Below, piece after piece: positions 1 to 8,674 of a stretch of DNA of 64,000 bases. The first letter of the stretch is position 1; each line of letters starts with the position of its first letter. The notes under the pieces are model-generated. The model had not been told where the DNA came from and did not search any database. It saw only the letters and a list, made by a program, of their open reading frames with translations. The position numbers and the translations under genes are program-made. The stretch is taken from contig CAVONV010000023.1 of NCBI GenBank assembly GCA_963697355.1, forward strand, positions 930,001 to 994,000, in the 5' to 3' direction. This stretch comes from CAVONV01 sp963697355 (GTDB lineage Bacteria; Acidobacteriota; Vicinamibacteria; Marinacidobacterales; DATDRI01).

Positions 1-1343
1 GACCAGTAGAGGTAAACGGCGTTGTCGCGCTGACGCCTCGCCTCCGGCAGGGGCATCTCGACAATGGGAACCGGCCCCTGCAGGTCAGCGAGCCATTGAT
101 AGACAGCCGGTAGCTCCGGGGCGGAGGTGTAGGGTCTGGGTCCACCGAAGGACTCGATCAGCGGAAAAACAGCCAGAATCGTTGCGACCGCGTAGCCTCT
201 CTTGCCCGGCAAGCGGCGGAGAACGAATGCCGCCCCCTGGCTGGCTAGAATCGCTGCGGCAAAGAAGACGTAGATCGCAATACGGGGTGGAGAACGCACC
301 CCACTCAAGCCGGGCATGGCGGCATGGAGAATCCGGTACAGCCCCCATGAAGGTCCAAGGCTAGCCCATAGGGCGAGCGTACCGATGAGCAGATACAGGC
401 CCGTCCTTCGGTTCAATGTAACAATGGCCAGCGCGCTCAGGGCGATGGCCAGCAGTCCTGGGAAGAGCGTTCGACCGCGGGACTGAGGTCTCAACCCGAC
501 GGCTTGGTGGAGATGAGAGCCGGAGCGCAGGTAATCTCCAGGGCGAGCCGACGCGCGCTGAAGTCGTTCGACCGGTCGATGGAAATCGAATTCTTGCTGC
601 AGCCGGATGAAGGGAGTTGCGAGTGGCAGGTACGCCGTTGCCGACAAAACCAGAGCAAGTGTCAGTCCCGCCAATCTGCGAGGACGCTTCAATGCGGAAG
701 TCCGCCATGTCTCATAGGGAATCGCGACAGCGAGAAACATCCATGTGAACACCCCGTAGTAAGCGCAAGAGCTGGATACGAACCACAAAAAGACACCCAA
801 GCCAAAGGCGAACCGTGCGTGCCCTTCCTCCAGATACCGGCTGACACACAGATAGAGCAACGGTATGAATCCTGCGTTTTGCAGCTGAACGTGCGAAAGG
901 TGGTTCAACCTGTAGGCATTGAAGGCGAATACACTGCCAGCAACGGCACCTGCCGCCCTCGAGCCGGTGAGCCAGCTTCCCAGGCGATAGGCTCCATAGC
1001 CCGACAGCGCCAGCGCAAAGAGCATTGCGACGTTTAGGGTTAAAACGGCCTCGTGGAATGCCCATTGGATCGGCGCAACGAGAATCGCCAAGCCGATCAT
1101 GGGATCATGAAAGGCAAGGGTACCCAATTCCGGGAAGAACCGATTGGCGTCGAATAGATGAACGGGGTCGCGAGGCAGTTGGTGCGCTACCCAAGAAAGA
1201 GCCCAAGCATCCAACAATGGGTCGAAGTGGTCGGTGACGGCGCGGCGGAGGTTGGGTAGCAGTGGATAGGTGAACACCACCGCGCCCGCCAGGTAGCCGG
1301 CGAAAGCCCCGAGCTCACGCCAACGATAATGATGAGTGTGCAA
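1..1343 (-). CDS. Multi-spanning membrane protein, GT-C/YfhO-like, 3' end outside window
   Basis: The reverse strand is open without a stop from 1343 to the left edge (about 447 codons). The protein is very hydrophobic. It begins with a short cytoplasmic stretch, a first membrane segment (YLAGAVVFTYPL) and an acidic loop containing DPLLDAWALSW, and later has LSGVRSPPRIA before another membrane segment. This architecture matches the complete 694-residue protein at 10109-12193, so the two are paralogues of a membrane glycosyltransferase-like family; the substrate is unknown. I chose the TTG at 1343 because GGAG lies 9 nt upstream and no ATG or GTG is available in frame nearby. The C-terminal part is outside the window. 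Confidence 0.75.
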   Translation of the reverse strand, partial: MHTHHYRWRELGAFAGYLAGAVVFTYPLLPNLRRAVTDHFDPLLDAWALSWVAHQLPRDPVHLFDANRFFPELGTLAFHDPMIGLAILVAPIQWAFHEAVLTLNVAMLFALALSGYGAYRLGSWLTGSRAAGAVAGSVFAFNAYRLNHLSHVQLQNAGFIPLLYLCVSRYLEEGHARFAFGLGVFLWFVSSSCAYYGVFTWMFLAVAIPYETWRTSALKRPRRLAGLTLALVLSATAYLPLATPFIRLQQEFDFHRPVERLQRASARPGDYLRSGSHLHQAVGLRPQSRGRTLFPGLLAIALSALAIVTLNRRTGLYLLIGTLALWASLGPSWGLYRILHAAMPGLSGVRSPPRIAIYVFFAAAILASQGAAFVLRRLPGKRGYAVATILAVFPLIESFGGPRPYTSAPELPAVYQWLADLQGPVPIVEMPLPEARRQRDNAVYLYW

Positions 1344-1437
1344 AGTAAGTTGCTCCGAAAGACTGCATTCTATCGACACACCCAGGAACTTGGAAATCGG
1401 GGAGAGACCATGCCCGGACGCCCGCCTGGGCATAAAT

Positions 1438-1497
1438 GCTTCGGCGAGGTCTCGCCGTAGCGTCGCCTAGTCGCTATTGCGGCGAAGCGAAGGCGGA
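1438..1497. repeat. REP-like palindromic element
   Basis: The gap between the membrane protein and the Omp85 gene holds a stretch beginning GCTTCGGCGAGGTCTCGCCG and ending GGCGAAGCGAAGGCGGA. It resembles the elements at 10050-10092, 22147-22203, 22299-22355 and 30474-30518. It lies directly after the stop codon of the Omp85 gene on the reverse strand, a usual place for REP/BIME elements. Function is unknown. Confidence 0.5.
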
Positions 1498-2724
1498 TCA
1501 GAATTTCATCTTCGATGCGATATGAAAGCGTGTGCCGCCCCGGAGGTTCCAGCCAACGTCGGCTCGGACCGTAATGAAGAAAACGCGGAAGAAGCCGCCT
1601 ACTCCGGCACCTTCATACCAAGTAGCGTCACCGAGCTTGTCTCCGTAGTCATAAGCCGTTCCCGTGTCATAGAAGAAGTAGAGTCCCACGCGAGCAAATT
1701 GAAGCAGACGGGTTGCGGCCAATCGTAGCTCCACCGTCGCTAGAGCCATATTGTCACCGACATACTGACCCGGCTTGTGACCCCTCAACGTGGCACCGCC
1801 ACCGAGAAAGGGCTTTTCATAAGGCGGAAGTGGGCCACTCGCGGGGTTGTAGTAGAACTGACCCGCGAGGTGGAACGGACCGTAAATATGTTTGTATCCC
1901 CTCAAGTCGGTGCTATAGCGATTGACGTCCGCTCGATTCCCTCCGGTACGGAAAAAGAGACGTTCCCACTCGACGCCGAGATAGATGGCGTCCCCCGGAA
2001 CGATCTCGTCGACTCGTGTGTCGAAAGCGACGTTAGCACTTGCCGTGATGAAGCTCTCGTCCAACTCTCCGAAGCTTGTGTCCGTCCAGTCGCCTCGAGC
2101 ACCAAAGCTGAAGAGTCGGTAGCGGGATTGAAGGCCGCCCCCTACGACCAAGCGATTGTCCGGAACATCGAAATGAGGGTTGACCTCACGGTACCGGTTG
2201 ATATCGAAAAGGAGGTTGTGAACGACTTGACCGCGCTCGGATTCACCAACCGGGAAAAGGACCTTCGCGGCAATTTGGCGTGTCCCTCCCCAACTCAAAG
2301 GAAAGGACACCCGGCCGCTTTCCGTCACCAGGTCGACCACTGCAAAGTTGGCCCCCGCCGTGACGCCGTACTCGTCGGAGAAGCGGAAAATGGGCCCGAC
2401 CATGAAACGGCTCGGCACAGATTTGCCCTCGCGAACGATGATCACCAATGAAACGGGTCCGCTCTCATCGAGACTCCGATACCGGACCCGCACTTCCGCC
2501 GTGTCGAATCGGCCGCTGTCTAGGAGGCGTTGTTTGATCTCATCGACCGAGGAGTCACTCAGCTTATCGCCGGGAGAAACGGCTGCGATACTCAGAATCT
2601 CCTGGTCGGGTATGGTGTGGTTCCCGTGAACACGGATGGTTTCGATTTCCTTTTGGGCCTGGGCGATGCCGCACGAAAGCGCCAAAACGAGCGCCCCGCA
2701 AAGTGTCCTGCGTAACCCTGTCAT
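1498..2724 (-). CDS. Omp85/BamA-TamA superfamily outer-membrane barrel protein
   Basis: This 408-residue protein has a signal peptide ending in AQAQ, one POTRA-like domain at about residues 25-100 (IETIRVHGNHTIPDQEIL is the usual first strand and helix), and a C-terminal surface-antigen barrel. The barrel contains the typical FLGGGATLRG segment and ends in a terminal Phe (SKMKF), the usual outer-membrane insertion signal. With a single POTRA it is shorter than BamA (five) or TamA (three), so it is not assigned to either. The start overlaps the upstream gene by 4 bp (ATGA), indicating translational coupling with the secreted protein at 2721-3557. Confidence 0.85.
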   Translation of the reverse strand: MTGLRRTLCGALVLALSCGIAQAQKEIETIRVHGNHTIPDQEILSIAAVSPGDKLSDSSVDEIKQRLLDSGRFDTAEVRVRYRSLDESGPVSLVIIVREGKSVPSRFMVGPIFRFSDEYGVTAGANFAVVDLVTESGRVSFPLSWGGTRQIAAKVLFPVGESERGQVVHNLLFDINRYREVNPHFDVPDNRLVVGGGLQSRYRLFSFGARGDWTDTSFGELDESFITASANVAFDTRVDEIVPGDAIYLGVEWERLFFRTGGNRADVNRYSTDLRGYKHIYGPFHLAGQFYYNPASGPLPPYEKPFLGGGATLRGHKPGQYVGDNMALATVELRLAATRLLQFARVGLYFFYDTGTAYDYGDKLGDATWYEGAGVGGFFRVFFITVRADVGWNLRGGTRFHIASKMKF

Positions 2725-3557
2725 GGTTGTTGCTTTACCGTGCCAAGAGGCGCAAAGCGGTACCTGGCTTTAGTCTCAGCGATGGCATAGTCTTGAAACG
2801 CCATCCTGTAGCGAACGGCCAGGTCACCGGCGGCGGTCGTGACCCTTCCGTAAGCCGTGATGTCTCTGGGGAGCCAGATGTCGCCAAACGGCTGGTGCAT
2901 GGTCATCGAGGCCTCGATGGTACCGATCCGAACCAGCCAGCCCCCCGGAAGAAAATCGAAGCCCACGTTGTCGATAGTCATCTGGACGATCTGGTGCTCC
3001 GTGGGATCGACGAGCATGGTGATGAGGAAGACCTTGTTGAGCTTTTCTTCGATTTCCTCGTCCTCGGGGTCTTCTTCCTCTTCATCGCTGAAGAAGGTCT
3101 CGGGATAGTACTCCACCGCGACCACCTCTCGGCCTTCGAACTCCCGTCGTCCTGCAAAGTAGTAGTTGCCGGGCTCGAACTTGAAGCCAAAGAAGCGGTC
3201 GCGGTCGACTCCCTCTTTTTCTTCGCGTTTCTTGACACGCTCGATCCACTTGCGTTCCGCTCGATCCCGGTCCTCTCGTGAGATCTTGACACCGTTGATG
3301 GACATTGGGCTTCTGACGAGATAGCCGTCACGCACAAACCACATGTGCTCGCGGAGGAAACCCTGCATCGGTACCGCCTGGAGTGACCCTTCGACCTCGA
3401 GGGTCTCTCGTTCGCGGCAGGTGTAGTTGTAGAAATCGTCCCAGTTGATGTCTCTTCTCTCGAGCACCTTTTCCATGAAGGCATCGATGTCGCTCGCTCG
3501 GTCTTGAGACGGAGCGAGGCCCAGAAACAGGTAGGAGATGAAGGTGATGGCGTGCAT
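2721..3557 (-). CDS. Secreted protein of unknown function, coupled to Omp85 gene
   Basis: 278 residues with an N-terminal hydrophobic segment (ITFISYLFLGLA) consistent with a signal peptide. A charged region rich in Arg/Lys/Glu follows, including a very acidic run (DEEEEDPEDEEIEEK) near residue 160, then a C-terminal part that looks beta-rich. The overall look recalls LolA/outer-membrane lipoprotein-sorting-type folds, but I see no diagnostic motif. The gene overlaps the Omp85 gene by 4 bp, so the two are probably co-translated; a periplasmic partner of the barrel is an inference from that context only. Confidence 0.7.
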   Translation of the reverse strand: MHAITFISYLFLGLAPSQDRASDIDAFMEKVLERRDINWDDFYNYTCRERETLEVEGSLQAVPMQGFLREHMWFVRDGYLVRSPMSINGVKISREDRDRAERKWIERVKKREEKEGVDRDRFFGFKFEPGNYYFAGRREFEGREVVAVEYYPETFFSDEEEEDPEDEEIEEKLNKVFLITMLVDPTEHQIVQMTIDNVGFDFLPGGWLVRIGTIEASMTMHQPFGDIWLPRDITAYGRVTTAAGDLAVRYRMAFQDYAIAETKARYRFAPLGTVKQQP

Positions 3558-3620
3558 AGTTACCTCACTGATTTGTACGTATTGTAGTCATGACGGGTTC
3601 CCGCTATCCAGGGGTGGTAG

Positions 3621-3629
3621 TGGTATGAT
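3621..3629 (+). promoter_or_regulatory. Extended -10 promoter element
   Basis: TGGTATGAT fits the extended -10 pattern TGnTATAAT with one mismatch. It lies 12 bp before the ATG at 3642, so the transcript would have a very short leader. No convincing -35 box is present, as expected for extended -10 promoters. The same form is seen before the genes at 18011 and 23512. Confidence 0.45.
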
Positions 3630-3641
3630 GCCGCTCGACGC

Positions 3642-4322
3642 ATGAAGGGCACCGAGTCTCGCCTCGTTTGTTTCATTCCAACCCTGGTGGAGTCTGTTGG
3701 AGTGGTTCGCAAGGCGGACGGTGTTCTTTTCGTGAGGACCGGCATGGGAAAGACAATGCCTTGGCTCGCGCCAGAAACGTCTTCGAATCGTCCCGAGTGG
3801 ATGAGGTTCTCGTCGCAGGTTTCGGAGGAAGCACGAGGTCCGATGTCGCGGCAGCAGACCTCGTGGCTTGTGACGAGGTCATCGGGCTTTGCGAGGGGGG
3901 TGACCCTCCGCCTCGTGTCCCATCATCGACGTCGCTTCTAAGGCGGGCCCTCGATAGCGAGATGATTTCGGTGTCGGCACCGGCGCTGACCGTGGATCAC
4001 GTCGTAGCGTCCGCCGTTGAGAAACAGGCGCTCGGTGAGAAGTACGGTGCCGCCATTGTTGAAATGGAAGGATTTCCGATCCTCGAGGAGTCCAAGCGCC
4101 GCGAGATACCTGGCCTCATGGTGCGCGTCGTGTTGGATACAGTGGACGAGGATTTTTCCCATTGGACCCCGCTCTTCGCGGACTCAAAGGAGCCCCGCCG
4201 GAAAGCTCTGGATTGCCCATCTCATGACGCACCCGACTCAAATGGCTTCCTTTGTGAAGTGGTTCAAACGGGCTTTAACCTGCCGAAGAAACCTGAGGCG
4301 TTTCCTGGAGAGGTACCTATGA
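3642..4322 (+). pseudogene. Nucleoside phosphorylase/nucleosidase-superfamily protein, two frameshifts
   Basis: The coding signal starts at ATG 3642 (MKGTESRLVCF, then RTGMGK), moves to the -1 frame near 3746-3754 (NALARARN..VLVAGFGGS..VDHVVAS..GAAIVEMEG) and returns to the first frame near 4200 (AHLMTHPTQMASF..RRFLERYL, TGA 4320-4322). The GMGK, GFGGS and VEMEG segments fit the phosphorylase superfamily that includes MTA/SAH nucleosidase and HpnG-like proteins; the substrate cannot be told. The first shift is explained by one A missing from AAA at 3749-3751. The two shifts cancel, so either an assembly error or a recent pseudogene is possible. Its TGA overlaps the next ATG (ATGA at 4319), so the genes are translationally coupled. 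Confidence 0.65.
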
Positions 4323-6384
4323 GAGCTCTTTTAATGACGTGCATCCTGCTGGTGTCGGTGAGAGGCTCGTTTGCCGAGACCGTCACGACGGGATCCCTGC
4401 TCCAAGAGATGATCGATCTCGAGCGATTGGCGGAGTTCCCCCAGCCTTCGTACAAGACGGTGCAGTTTTCTTCCTTCGACCGGAGAAGTGTAGTGCCTTC
4501 CCAGCCGGGTTGGTTCGCCAATAGCGACGGGTTTGGCCAAGAACCCATACCGGGTTTCGAACAAGTGCTTCAGCCGCCGGACAAGGATGGAATCGGAAGG
4601 TACCTCATCTGTGATGTCGAGGGGCCGGGAGCCATCGTTCGGCTCTGGACGGCTCGAATCGTAGGAACCGTCCAGGTTTATCTGGATGGATCCAAGGAGC
4701 CGCTCTACGACGGTGAAGCGGAGGCTTTCTTCCAAAGAGCCTATGAAGCGCTCGCGCCCTCTGATGAGGGGCTCGACGGGACGTTTAGCCAGGCGTCCGC
4801 CGGCTACTACCCCATACCCTTTGCGAAACGGTGCCGCATCGAGTGGAGGGGAAACTTGAACGAGCTCCATTTCTATCAGGTCCAGATCCGGCGTTACGGC
4901 TCCGACGCGAAGGTCCAAACGTTCCACCCCGAAGACTTGGCGAAGGTCGCGAACGATATCCACCACGTGGCCCGTGTACTGAGGAGTCCCGAGACGTCAT
5001 GGAAGGTCCGGTCGGACGAGCCGGCCCTCGAGATCGTATCCACGGTTGCGGCCGGCGAGACGAAGGAAGTGCTGGAGATCGAGGGCGAGAAAGCCATCGA
5101 GCAGCTCACCCTGAAGATTCGAGCTCGCGACGTCGACAAGGCGCTTCGTCAGGTGATCCTGAACATCGCCTTCGATGGTGCACCCCACGGGCAAGTACAA
5201 GCTCCGATCGGCGACTTTTTCGGGGCGGCGCCTGGGATCAATCCCTACGATTCTCTACCGTTCACGGTCTTTCCCGACGGCACCATGGTCTGCCGTTTCC
5301 TTATGCCGTTTCAGAAGAATGCGCGGGTGTTCATCGAGAATAGAGGTGGACAAACGGTGACCTTGACTGGATCCGCAGTTCCCGTCGCTTACGAGTGGAA
5401 GGATGGTCGATCTCTTCATTTCCGCGCACGATGGCGTGTGGATCACGACCTCCTCGCTTCGGACAGCGTTGTTCAAGACATCCCCTACGTTCTTGCGAGA
5501 GGGAAGGGCACCTTCGTCGGGGCGACGGCGCTCCTCATGAACCCGACAGCGGTTCCTTCTTCCTGGGGCAACTGGTGGGGGAAGGAGACGAGAAAATCTT
5601 CGTCGATGACGACTCGAGGCCTTCGACGTTTGGAACCGGCTCGGAGGACTACTTCAACTATGCTTGGTCTTCGAGCCGCATCTTCACTCATGCTTACTGC
5701 GGCCAGCCGCGGAATGACGGTCCGGCCAATCGAGGTTTCGTCACGAACTATCGCTGGCAGATCCTCGACGATATGCCGTTCCACGAACGTTTCGACTTCT
5801 TCATGGAGCTCTTTAGCCACGAGCCCGTCTCCGGATTTTCGTACGCACGGATCGCCTATTACTACGGCACTCCCGAAATCTCTGACGATCACATGCTGGT
5901 GAAAGATGCCGATGTCCGTCCGCTGAGGTTGCCCGAGAGCTGGATGCCTGTGGGCCGCAAGCTAACGGAAAAGGCCGTTTTCTATCAAGCTGAGGAGCTT
6001 GCAGAAGGCGACGTGCCGATCGACCTCGCGAAGGGTGACATGTGGGCCGGCGGACGTCTGCTCGTGTGGCACCCCCTCCAGGCCGGCGATTCGCTGGAGT
6101 TTCAACTCCCCATCCTCGAAGAGGGGCGCTATCTCATTGTGTTGACCGCAGCGCAATATCCCGGCGCCGGCTCGTTCAAGGCGAAGTTGGGCGACGTCCC
6201 TCTCGTCTTCAACCAAGAGCTGGAGTCGGTGGACTTGGCTGTGCCCTTTCGAACATTGTCCCGAAACTTCAAGTCCCAAGAGATGGAGCTCACGCGAGGG
6301 ACTCATTTGTTGCGGCTCGAGAGCAATGGAAAGGGAACCGAAGGTATCGGGATCGACTTCGTCTGGATTCTACCCGGCCGATAA
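4319..6384 (+). pseudogene. DUF2961 / GH172-like secreted glycoside hydrolase, one frameshift
   Basis: ATG 4319 has a strong ribosome-binding site (GGAGAGG, 5 nt before it) and starts a signal peptide (MRALLMTCILLVSVRGSFA). The protein is collinear with DUF2961 (GH172) proteins, with an N-terminal jelly-roll-like half and the signature FGTGSEDYFNYAW in the second half. Reading must shift by -1 at the G5 run 5577-5581: before it the frame gives SWGNWWG, after it EGDEKIFVDDD, which join as the family's WWGEGDEKIFVD motif if one G is missing. The complete product would be about 688 residues, normal for secreted GH172-type proteins. A homopolymer sequencing error is the simplest explanation. Confidence 0.75.
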
Positions 6385-6472
6385 ATGGACGGACCCGTCG
6401 CCTTTGATTTCCACATGTTTTTGACTACATCCGGATGCCGCGGCGAAGCCGCAACAAGGCCATTCTCGACTG

Positions 6473-6496
6473 CTTGAGTACTTGAGTACTTGAGTG
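6473..6496. repeat. 8-bp tandem repeat, three units
   Basis: CTTGAGTA is repeated three times (the last unit ends in G) in the gap between the GH172-like gene and the STAS gene. A small GCGGC-GAA-GCCGC hairpin lies just upstream near 6440. Short repeats of this kind are prone to copy-number change; no function is evident. Confidence 0.6.
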
Positions 6497-6505
6497 CTTG
6501 CCAAT

Positions 6506-6859
6506 CTAATTGACGGTTGTTGGCGGGAAGCTGTCCAGAGCGGATTGTTCTTCGCGATAGATGTCGATGAGGTTGTGAACACCGACGAGGCTGACCATCC
6601 TCTCGACGCGTTCCTGGAGTCCAAACAGCTTGAGGGAGCCCGTTCGGTCGGAAGCCTGCCGATAGAGGTCGACCAGGCCGCCAATGGAAGCACTGTCCAG
6701 GTACTGGACCTGTGATAGGTCGATGACCAGGTTCTTGGAGCCTTCCTCAATGAGGCGAGCTATGTTGTCCGTGAAGGCACTCAGTGTCTGGAAAACCAGG
6801 CGCTCCTCTCTGACCCGGATCACCTTCACGTCTCCCACTGAATCCACTTGTAAGTTCAA
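6506..6859 (-). CDS. STAS-domain anti-sigma factor antagonist (SpoIIAA/RsbV-like)
   Basis: 117 residues forming one STAS domain. LVIDLSQVQYLDSASIGGL at about residues 45-65 is the family signature, with the serine of DSASIGGL at the place that is phosphorylated in SpoIIAA/RsbV. Such proteins bind an anti-sigma serine kinase and release its sigma factor when unphosphorylated. No kinase of the RsbW type or sigma factor lies next to it, so its partner must be encoded elsewhere. It stands alone between two plus-strand genes. Confidence 0.85.
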   Translation of the reverse strand: MNLQVDSVGDVKVIRVREERLVFQTLSAFTDNIARLIEEGSKNLVIDLSQVQYLDSASIGGLVDLYRQASDRTGSLKLFGLQERVERMVSLVGVHNLIDIYREEQSALDSFPPTTVN

Positions 6860-7132
6860 CTCAACCCTCTCTAAGTAGTCTCAATGTAGATTTACGAGAA
6901 AGGACCCATAATGTTCCTTATTCGAAATCTGACCGAGACGACGAGACGAACGAACCACACAGTCACCTATTAAATCAGAAAAAAGGTCTGCAGTCACGTG
7001 TTGCGGAGAAGATTTGGACCACGAGACAGATATTTGGAAGGGGGATGAATAGATTCGGGAAGGCCAAATCGCGCATAATGAGAGGCGCGTTGGGCCGAGG
7101 ACTTGGATCATGTGCTGCTAGGAGAGACATTT

Positions 7133-8437
7133 ATGCCCGAAACCATTGATTATGTTGAACTTCGATTCGTCGATATCTTGGGCAGATTGAAGAGCATGAC
7201 GGTGCCCTGTGAGCCCGCGGAGACCCTCGATGAGCTTTCCCGTGATCCGGTGTTGGTGGAGGGTACGAGCTTGGACGGAAGCTCGGTGGCAGGTCTCGCC
7301 AATGTAGAGCAATCCGACCTGCGTCTCGAGCCGGATCCGGCGACCCTGCTCGAGCTGCCTTTCAGGACGCCGAGAACGGCTGCGGTGATGTGCTTTTTCA
7401 AAGAGAAGGTCGAGCCGAGAGGGGGCTCTTTTCATCCTCGCGACAGCCGGGGCGCCCTCCACGCCGTGGTCGAGAAGCTTCTCGGGGACAAATACACGGT
7501 TAGAGTAAAAACCGAGCCCGAATTCCATTTTCTCACCCGTGAGGGACTACCGTTCGACACCGGTGGATATGCCGAAACCTATCCGGCAACGCTCAGCGCG
7601 GAGATGTTGCTGACTTTGGCGAAGGCTGTCCGACAGGCCGGTATGCGAGCCCGCGTGATTCATCACGAAGCCGGCGAAGCACAGCAGGAAATCGAGATCG
7701 ACTATGACGATGTTCGAGGCATGGGCGACCACCTCCTCTTGTTCAAGAACCTGGCCAGGACCGTCGCCATGAAAGAGGACATCGGCGTGACGTTCATGCC
7801 GAAACCGTTCTCAGGTGCCGCAGGCAACGGACTGCACTGTCATATTCAACTATGGGAGGGAGACAAGAACCTCTTCGGTGACGACAACAGCGGTTCATTG
7901 TCGGAAACCGCGAGGAGGTTCATTGCCGGTGTCATCGAGCATTCTCCGGCCCTCACGGCACTCGGCAATCCTTCGGTGAACTCGTACAAGCGTTTGGTGC
8001 CGCATCACGAAGCGCCGGTCTACATCACATGGGGTTTCATGAATCGCACGGTGCTGCTCCGAGTTCCCATGTTCAAAGACCCACAAAAAGCTGCTGTGGA
8101 GTTCCGGTCCGCTGATGCGACGACCAATGCCTATTTGCTGCTTGCCGCACTCATTGCTGCAGGATTCGATGGCATCAACAGGGCGTTGGTTCCTCCGGAG
8201 CCGAGGAAAGAGGACATGTACAAGCTCACGGAGGACGAGATAAAGGAATACGGGATCGAGACCCTACCGACCTCGCTCGAAGAGGCGCTCGATGCACTCG
8301 AACAAAACACCGTCATCCAGGAAGCCCTCGGCCGGGAGATCGTCGAATCTTTTCTGGCGACCAAACGTAAGGAGTGGAGAGAGTACGCCAACGAAGTCGT
8401 CACCGACTGGGAGTGGAGCAAGTATCGGCACTGTTAA
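7133..8437 (+). CDS. glnA: Glutamine synthetase, type I
   Basis: The ATG at 7133 is preferred over a TTG at 7103 because GGAGAG lies 6 nt before it. The 434-residue protein has the family landmarks in order: VDILGRLKSM, LDGSSVAGLANVEQSDLRL (N-terminal latch region), GNGLHCHIQLW (ATP/glutamate site), NPSVNSYKRLVPHHEAPV, and AAVEFRSADATTNAYL near the C-terminus. The length fits the short GSI-alpha group. The classical NLYDLP adenylylation motif of GSI-beta enzymes is not seen; the comparable place reads KEDMYKL. It makes glutamine from glutamate and ammonia, or may be a paralogue using another amine. Confidence 0.85.
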   Translation: MPETIDYVELRFVDILGRLKSMTVPCEPAETLDELSRDPVLVEGTSLDGSSVAGLANVEQSDLRLEPDPATLLELPFRTPRTAAVMCFFKEKVEPRGGSFHPRDSRGALHAVVEKLLGDKYTVRVKTEPEFHFLTREGLPFDTGGYAETYPATLSAEMLLTLAKAVRQAGMRARVIHHEAGEAQQEIEIDYDDVRGMGDHLLLFKNLARTVAMKEDIGVTFMPKPFSGAAGNGLHCHIQLWEGDKNLFGDDNSGSLSETARRFIAGVIEHSPALTALGNPSVNSYKRLVPHHEAPVYITWGFMNRTVLLRVPMFKDPQKAAVEFRSADATTNAYLLLAALIAAGFDGINRALVPPEPRKEDMYKLTEDEIKEYGIETLPTSLEEALDALEQNTVIQEALGREIVESFLATKRKEWREYANEVVTDWEWSKYRHC

Positions 8438-8442
8438 ACATA

Positions 8443-8475
8443 GGCTCCGCCCTCGAGTCTACTGTGGGCGGAGCC
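8443..8475 (+). terminator. Hairpin after glutamine synthetase gene
   Basis: GGCTCCGCCC and GGGCGGAGCC form a perfect 10-bp stem around a 13-nt loop, 5 nt after the stop codon. No T-run follows, so it may be a factor-independent terminator of weak type or an mRNA-stabilising hairpin. Confidence 0.55.
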
Positions 8476-8550
8476 CACTTGTAAGAGAAAGTAGGAAGCA
8501 TCCGCACGGCTGGGACGTTCACTGCATCAGCAACTGACTCCTTGCGAATG

Positions 8551-8588
8551 CCCCGTGCCCGTGCCCTCGCCCGTGCCCCTGCCCGGGC
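8551..8588. repeat. CCCGTG-type simple repeat
   Basis: An interrupted run of CCCGTG/CCCTG units between the convergent genes for glutamine synthetase and the M24 peptidase, ending in the palindrome GCCCGGGC. It is low-complexity and noncoding. Confidence 0.6.
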
Positions 8589-8674
8589 AAGTTAGTAGGA
8601 AGGAGAAAGTAGACGGCCATCCTTTGTTGAGAGCGCAGCACCCCCCGGGATTCTCACCCTAAACCAGAGCGATC

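Noticed and set aside
2703..3281. Long plus-strand frame opposite the secreted protein gene
   Set aside because: It is the antisense of the coupled Omp85-partner gene, lacks a ribosome-binding site and has no domain signature.
3746..3752. G-GGA-AAG heptamer in the right frame for programmed -1 frameshifting in the phosphorylase gene
   Set aside because: A second, opposite shift near 4200 is needed as well, no stimulatory structure is evident, and a missing A explains the first break equally well.
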